Source of the DNA: Trichoplusia ni
Taxonomy: Eukaryota; Arthropoda; Insecta; Lepidoptera; Noctuidae
NCBI RefSeq assembly: GCF_003590095.1
Contig: NC_039483.1
Span: forward strand, 1,860,001-1,924,000
Direction of reading: 5' to 3'
Length of the DNA: 64,000 nucleotides
Under the pieces are notes generated by a model that did no database searches, was not told the DNA's origin, and saw only the letters and a list, made by a program, of their open reading frames with translations. How positions within the stretch are numbered: the stretch's first letter is position 1; each line of letters begins with the position of its first letter. This document shows, piece by piece, positions 61,820 through 64,000 of the stretch. The translations under genes and the position numbers were made by a program.

Positions 61820-62668
61820 ATGCCGCTGCTAAGATTGACAACGGGTACTTTCGGGCAGCTACGCACATTCGCAACGTCACAGGCCCTTGGAAAGAGAGTG
61901 AAGACCTTCGCTGTGTACCGTTGGAACCCTGATGAGCCCGACAAGAAGCCCTACACCCAGAACTATGAGGTTGACCTGGACGACTGTGCGCCCATGGTCC
62001 TCGACGCCCTGCTGAAAATCAAGAATGAGATTGACCCGACGCTGACGTTCAGACGCTCCTGTCGCGAGGGTGTGTGCGGATCATGCGCGATGAACATCGA
62101 TGGTGTAAACACGCTCGCGTGCATCAGCCACATAGACACTAATCTTTCCAAGCCTTCAAAGATCTACCCGTTGCCGCATATGTACGTCGTGAAGGATCTC
62201 GTGCCGGACCTCACTAACTTCTACCGCCAGTACCAGTCCATCGAGCCGTGGCTGCAGCGCGACAAGGAAGCCGTCAAAGGTAAGGAGACCCAGCTGCTGC
62301 AGGATGTGGAGGACCGCGCCAAGCTGGACGGGCTCTACGAGTGCGTGCTGTGCGCGTGCTGCTCCACCTCGTGCCCCTCCTACTGGTGGAACGGTGACAA
62401 GTACCTCGGCCCCGCCGTGCTGATGCAGGCTTACAGATGGATCATCGATTCTCGTGACGACGCCACTGACAAGCGTCTGTCAAAGCTTAAGGACACATAC
62501 TCTGTGTACCGCTGTCATACCATCATGAACTGCACAAGAACATGCCCCAAAGGCTTGAACCCTGGCCGTGCTATTGCCCAAATCAAAACTCTGCTATCCG
62601 GTATTGTTAAGAAGCAGCCCCCAATCATGGACCCTGCAGGTCTGGACAAGCAGGCCGCCCACAACTAG
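61820..62668 (+). CDS. SdhB: Succinate dehydrogenase iron-sulphur subunit (complex II)
   Basis: Carries electrons from the FAD of SdhA to ubiquinone in the inner mitochondrial membrane (TCA cycle and respiratory chain). 282 residues, normal length. Residues 1-25 form an R/T/S-rich presequence. The plant-type ferredoxin domain has its [2Fe-2S] ligands in CREGVCGSC (C81, C86, C89) plus C101. The C-terminal domain has C175, C178, C181 and C242 for the [4Fe-4S] cluster and C185, C232, C238 for the [3Fe-4S] cluster. CPSYWW (185-190) supplies the conserved tryptophan of the quinone site. All expected ligands are present. The frame runs without interruption from ATG to stop, so there is no coding intron. 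GC content and codon use are much richer than the surrounding DNA. Poly(A) signals follow at 63117 and 63682. Confidence 0.97.
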   Translation: MPLLRLTTGTFGQLRTFATSQALGKRVKTFAVYRWNPDEPDKKPYTQNYEVDLDDCAPMVLDALLKIKNEIDPTLTFRRSCREGVCGSCAMNIDGVNTLACISHIDTNLSKPSKIYPLPHMYVVKDLVPDLTNFYRQYQSIEPWLQRDKEAVKGKETQLLQDVEDRAKLDGLYECVLCACCSTSCPSYWWNGDKYLGPAVLMQAYRWIIDSRDDATDKRLSKLKDTYSVYRCHTIMNCTRTCPKGLNPGRAIAQIKTLLSGIVKKQPPIMDPAGLDKQAAHN

Positions 62669-63690
62669 ACCCGCTCTTACTGATACAAGGCTGCTGGGCT
62701 TAGTCAGTAAGTTGATGTACTTAAGTTTGATCAGGAATACAACCTCAATTAAGCTACCTTGTAATGTTACCACGCATCTAAAACAGTAAGTAGAGTAGAT
62801 TTGTATCCAACTGTAAGGGTTGTAAATATAACACATAGAGCAGAAAAGTAGTTGCATTTGTAATTAAAAAGCAGCTATTTATGTCAACTTTTTTTTGAGC
62901 AGCAGGAACTGCTTTCATCCTGACCAAAACTTATAATGGAGAATATTTTTGATGTTTATTGTTGGAAAACAGCTCATGAAATGATTTGATAGTCTTTTAG
63001 CAAATTTTAGATAATTTTCTTTTAATGAAACTCTTTTGAGCGAGATAAGGCAGGTCCTGTAATCATAAAAAGTTTTTTTTTATAAATCTACCATGATAAC
63101 TTGCCAACAGTTAAAAAATAAAGTTATACCTCATTGATAAAACAATATTAACATTTTGAGTTACTTATTTTAAAAGATCTAAATTATAATTCAAGGTAAA
63201 TTGAGTACTATTTACATAATTTTGTCTACATAGACAATTTTGCTATGTTATATAAAAGCACAGAATGTGTAGCACATGATAATATTCTCAAAATTGTGTC
63301 ATCAATTAAATTTTGTGTAGGCCAAAGTAGATAATTCAATAGATTGTAATAAGCTGACGAGCATTGCACCTTTTGGCTGCCATTTCTAAAAATATAAATC
63401 CTTTTTCTTAAACCTCTTTAGGAAACTTATTAGGAATATTTTCCTCAAATCATAATGGTGGCAGATAAAAGGTGAATGGAAGTTACTCATGAACCTCTAG
63501 TACAAAATGGACATTTTCAATAACACAGATGAATGATTAATTGTGAAAATATTCAAGTATTATTGTAGGAAGTATTTTAATGTACTGATGAAACTTCATT
63601 TTTTAAATTATTGACCATCGCATGTTATATTTATTGTTCATTTCATGTGTCATGAACGCATTGAATTGTATTAAAGTTGTTAATAAATAA
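62669..63690 (+). other. SdhB: SdhB 3' untranslated region
   Basis: AT-rich DNA following the SdhB stop. AATAAA occurs at 63117-63122 (about 450 nt after the stop) and at 63682-63687 (about 1,015 nt after the stop), so a short and a long 3' end are both possible. Small frames here are not convincing as genes. No poly(A) tract marks the end, so there is no direct sign of recent retroposition. Confidence 0.55.
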
Positions 63691-64000
63691 TCATTTAAGT
63701 AGGTGACTGAGTTTTATTTCGGAATATGTGACGCAAACTGCGGTACGATATGATTGCTTCGTGAATACAATGGCCAGGTTCACAGAAGCAAGAAAATGCG
63801 TTTGTTGTGATAACATAATGTTTTATAATTACGTTTCATTAACAGAAGCACTAAGTGTATCATTAGAGATTGTTTTCAAGACATTTCGTGTGTTACTTTT
63901 AACATTGACGTCAGTCGTACGCAACTAGATTTTACTTCGTCAGTAAAAATACCACGTGGTACTTTGCAGGTAGATATCTGCAGGTAGAACATTTTAACAC
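63691..64000. other. Intergenic end of window, nothing recognised
   Basis: A 66-codon open frame on the plus strand (63728-63928) has no recognisable motif. A short repeated CAGGTAGA near 63967-63985 is the only local structure seen. Confidence 0.4.

Overview
The window is nuclear DNA of an insect, most likely a moth or butterfly (Lepidoptera). The evidence is an AT-rich background with very few long reading frames, many short interspersed repeats of kinds I associate with lepidopteran genomes (repeats starting with CTAG and rich in GACTTCGTCC, tRNA-derived SINEs, hAT-type and foldback MITEs, 5'-truncated LINE tails ending in ATG or TAAG microsatellites), spliced genes with GT-AG introns, and proteins of insect type. 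I cannot name the species.

Layout. Positions 1 to about 56,200 form a gene-poor, repeat-rich stretch with no long conserved reading frame. Two minus-strand segments inside it look like exons: a probable noncoding first exon ending at 56,256 with a strong donor, and a 69-bp exon at 38,049-38,117 with good splice sites on both sides. The simplest reading, which is inference, is that much of this stretch is long introns and regulatory DNA of one large minus-strand gene whose 5' end lies near 56.4 kb and whose remaining exons lie to the left or outside the window. The repeats there include complete insertions with perfect target-site duplications, two hAT MITEs, a large foldback element, a 52-bp-arm hairpin element and a compound inverted duplication at 50.8-52.7 kb.

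Positions 58,000 to 63,700 hold three compact housekeeping-type genes. mRpS18C (plus, two exons) encodes a small-subunit protein of the mitochondrial ribosome. An SFR1/Mei5-like recombination cofactor (minus, single exon) meets it tail to tail 281 bp away. SdhB (plus, intronless here) encodes the iron-sulphur subunit of succinate dehydrogenase, respiratory complex II. SFR1 and SdhB are divergently arranged about 1.4 kb apart, and each has a DREF-type TATCGAT motif shortly upstream. Between them sits a complete 5S-rRNA-derived SINE. Two of the three proteins are mitochondrial; the SFR1-like protein acts in nuclear homologous recombination. I see no operon-like or pathway link, only shared housekeeping promoter character.

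No wholly new protein system is visible. The features most worth a second look are the 5S-derived SINE family with its exact target duplications, the compound inverted repeat, the snapback element at 32.2 kb, and the isolated exon at 38 kb.
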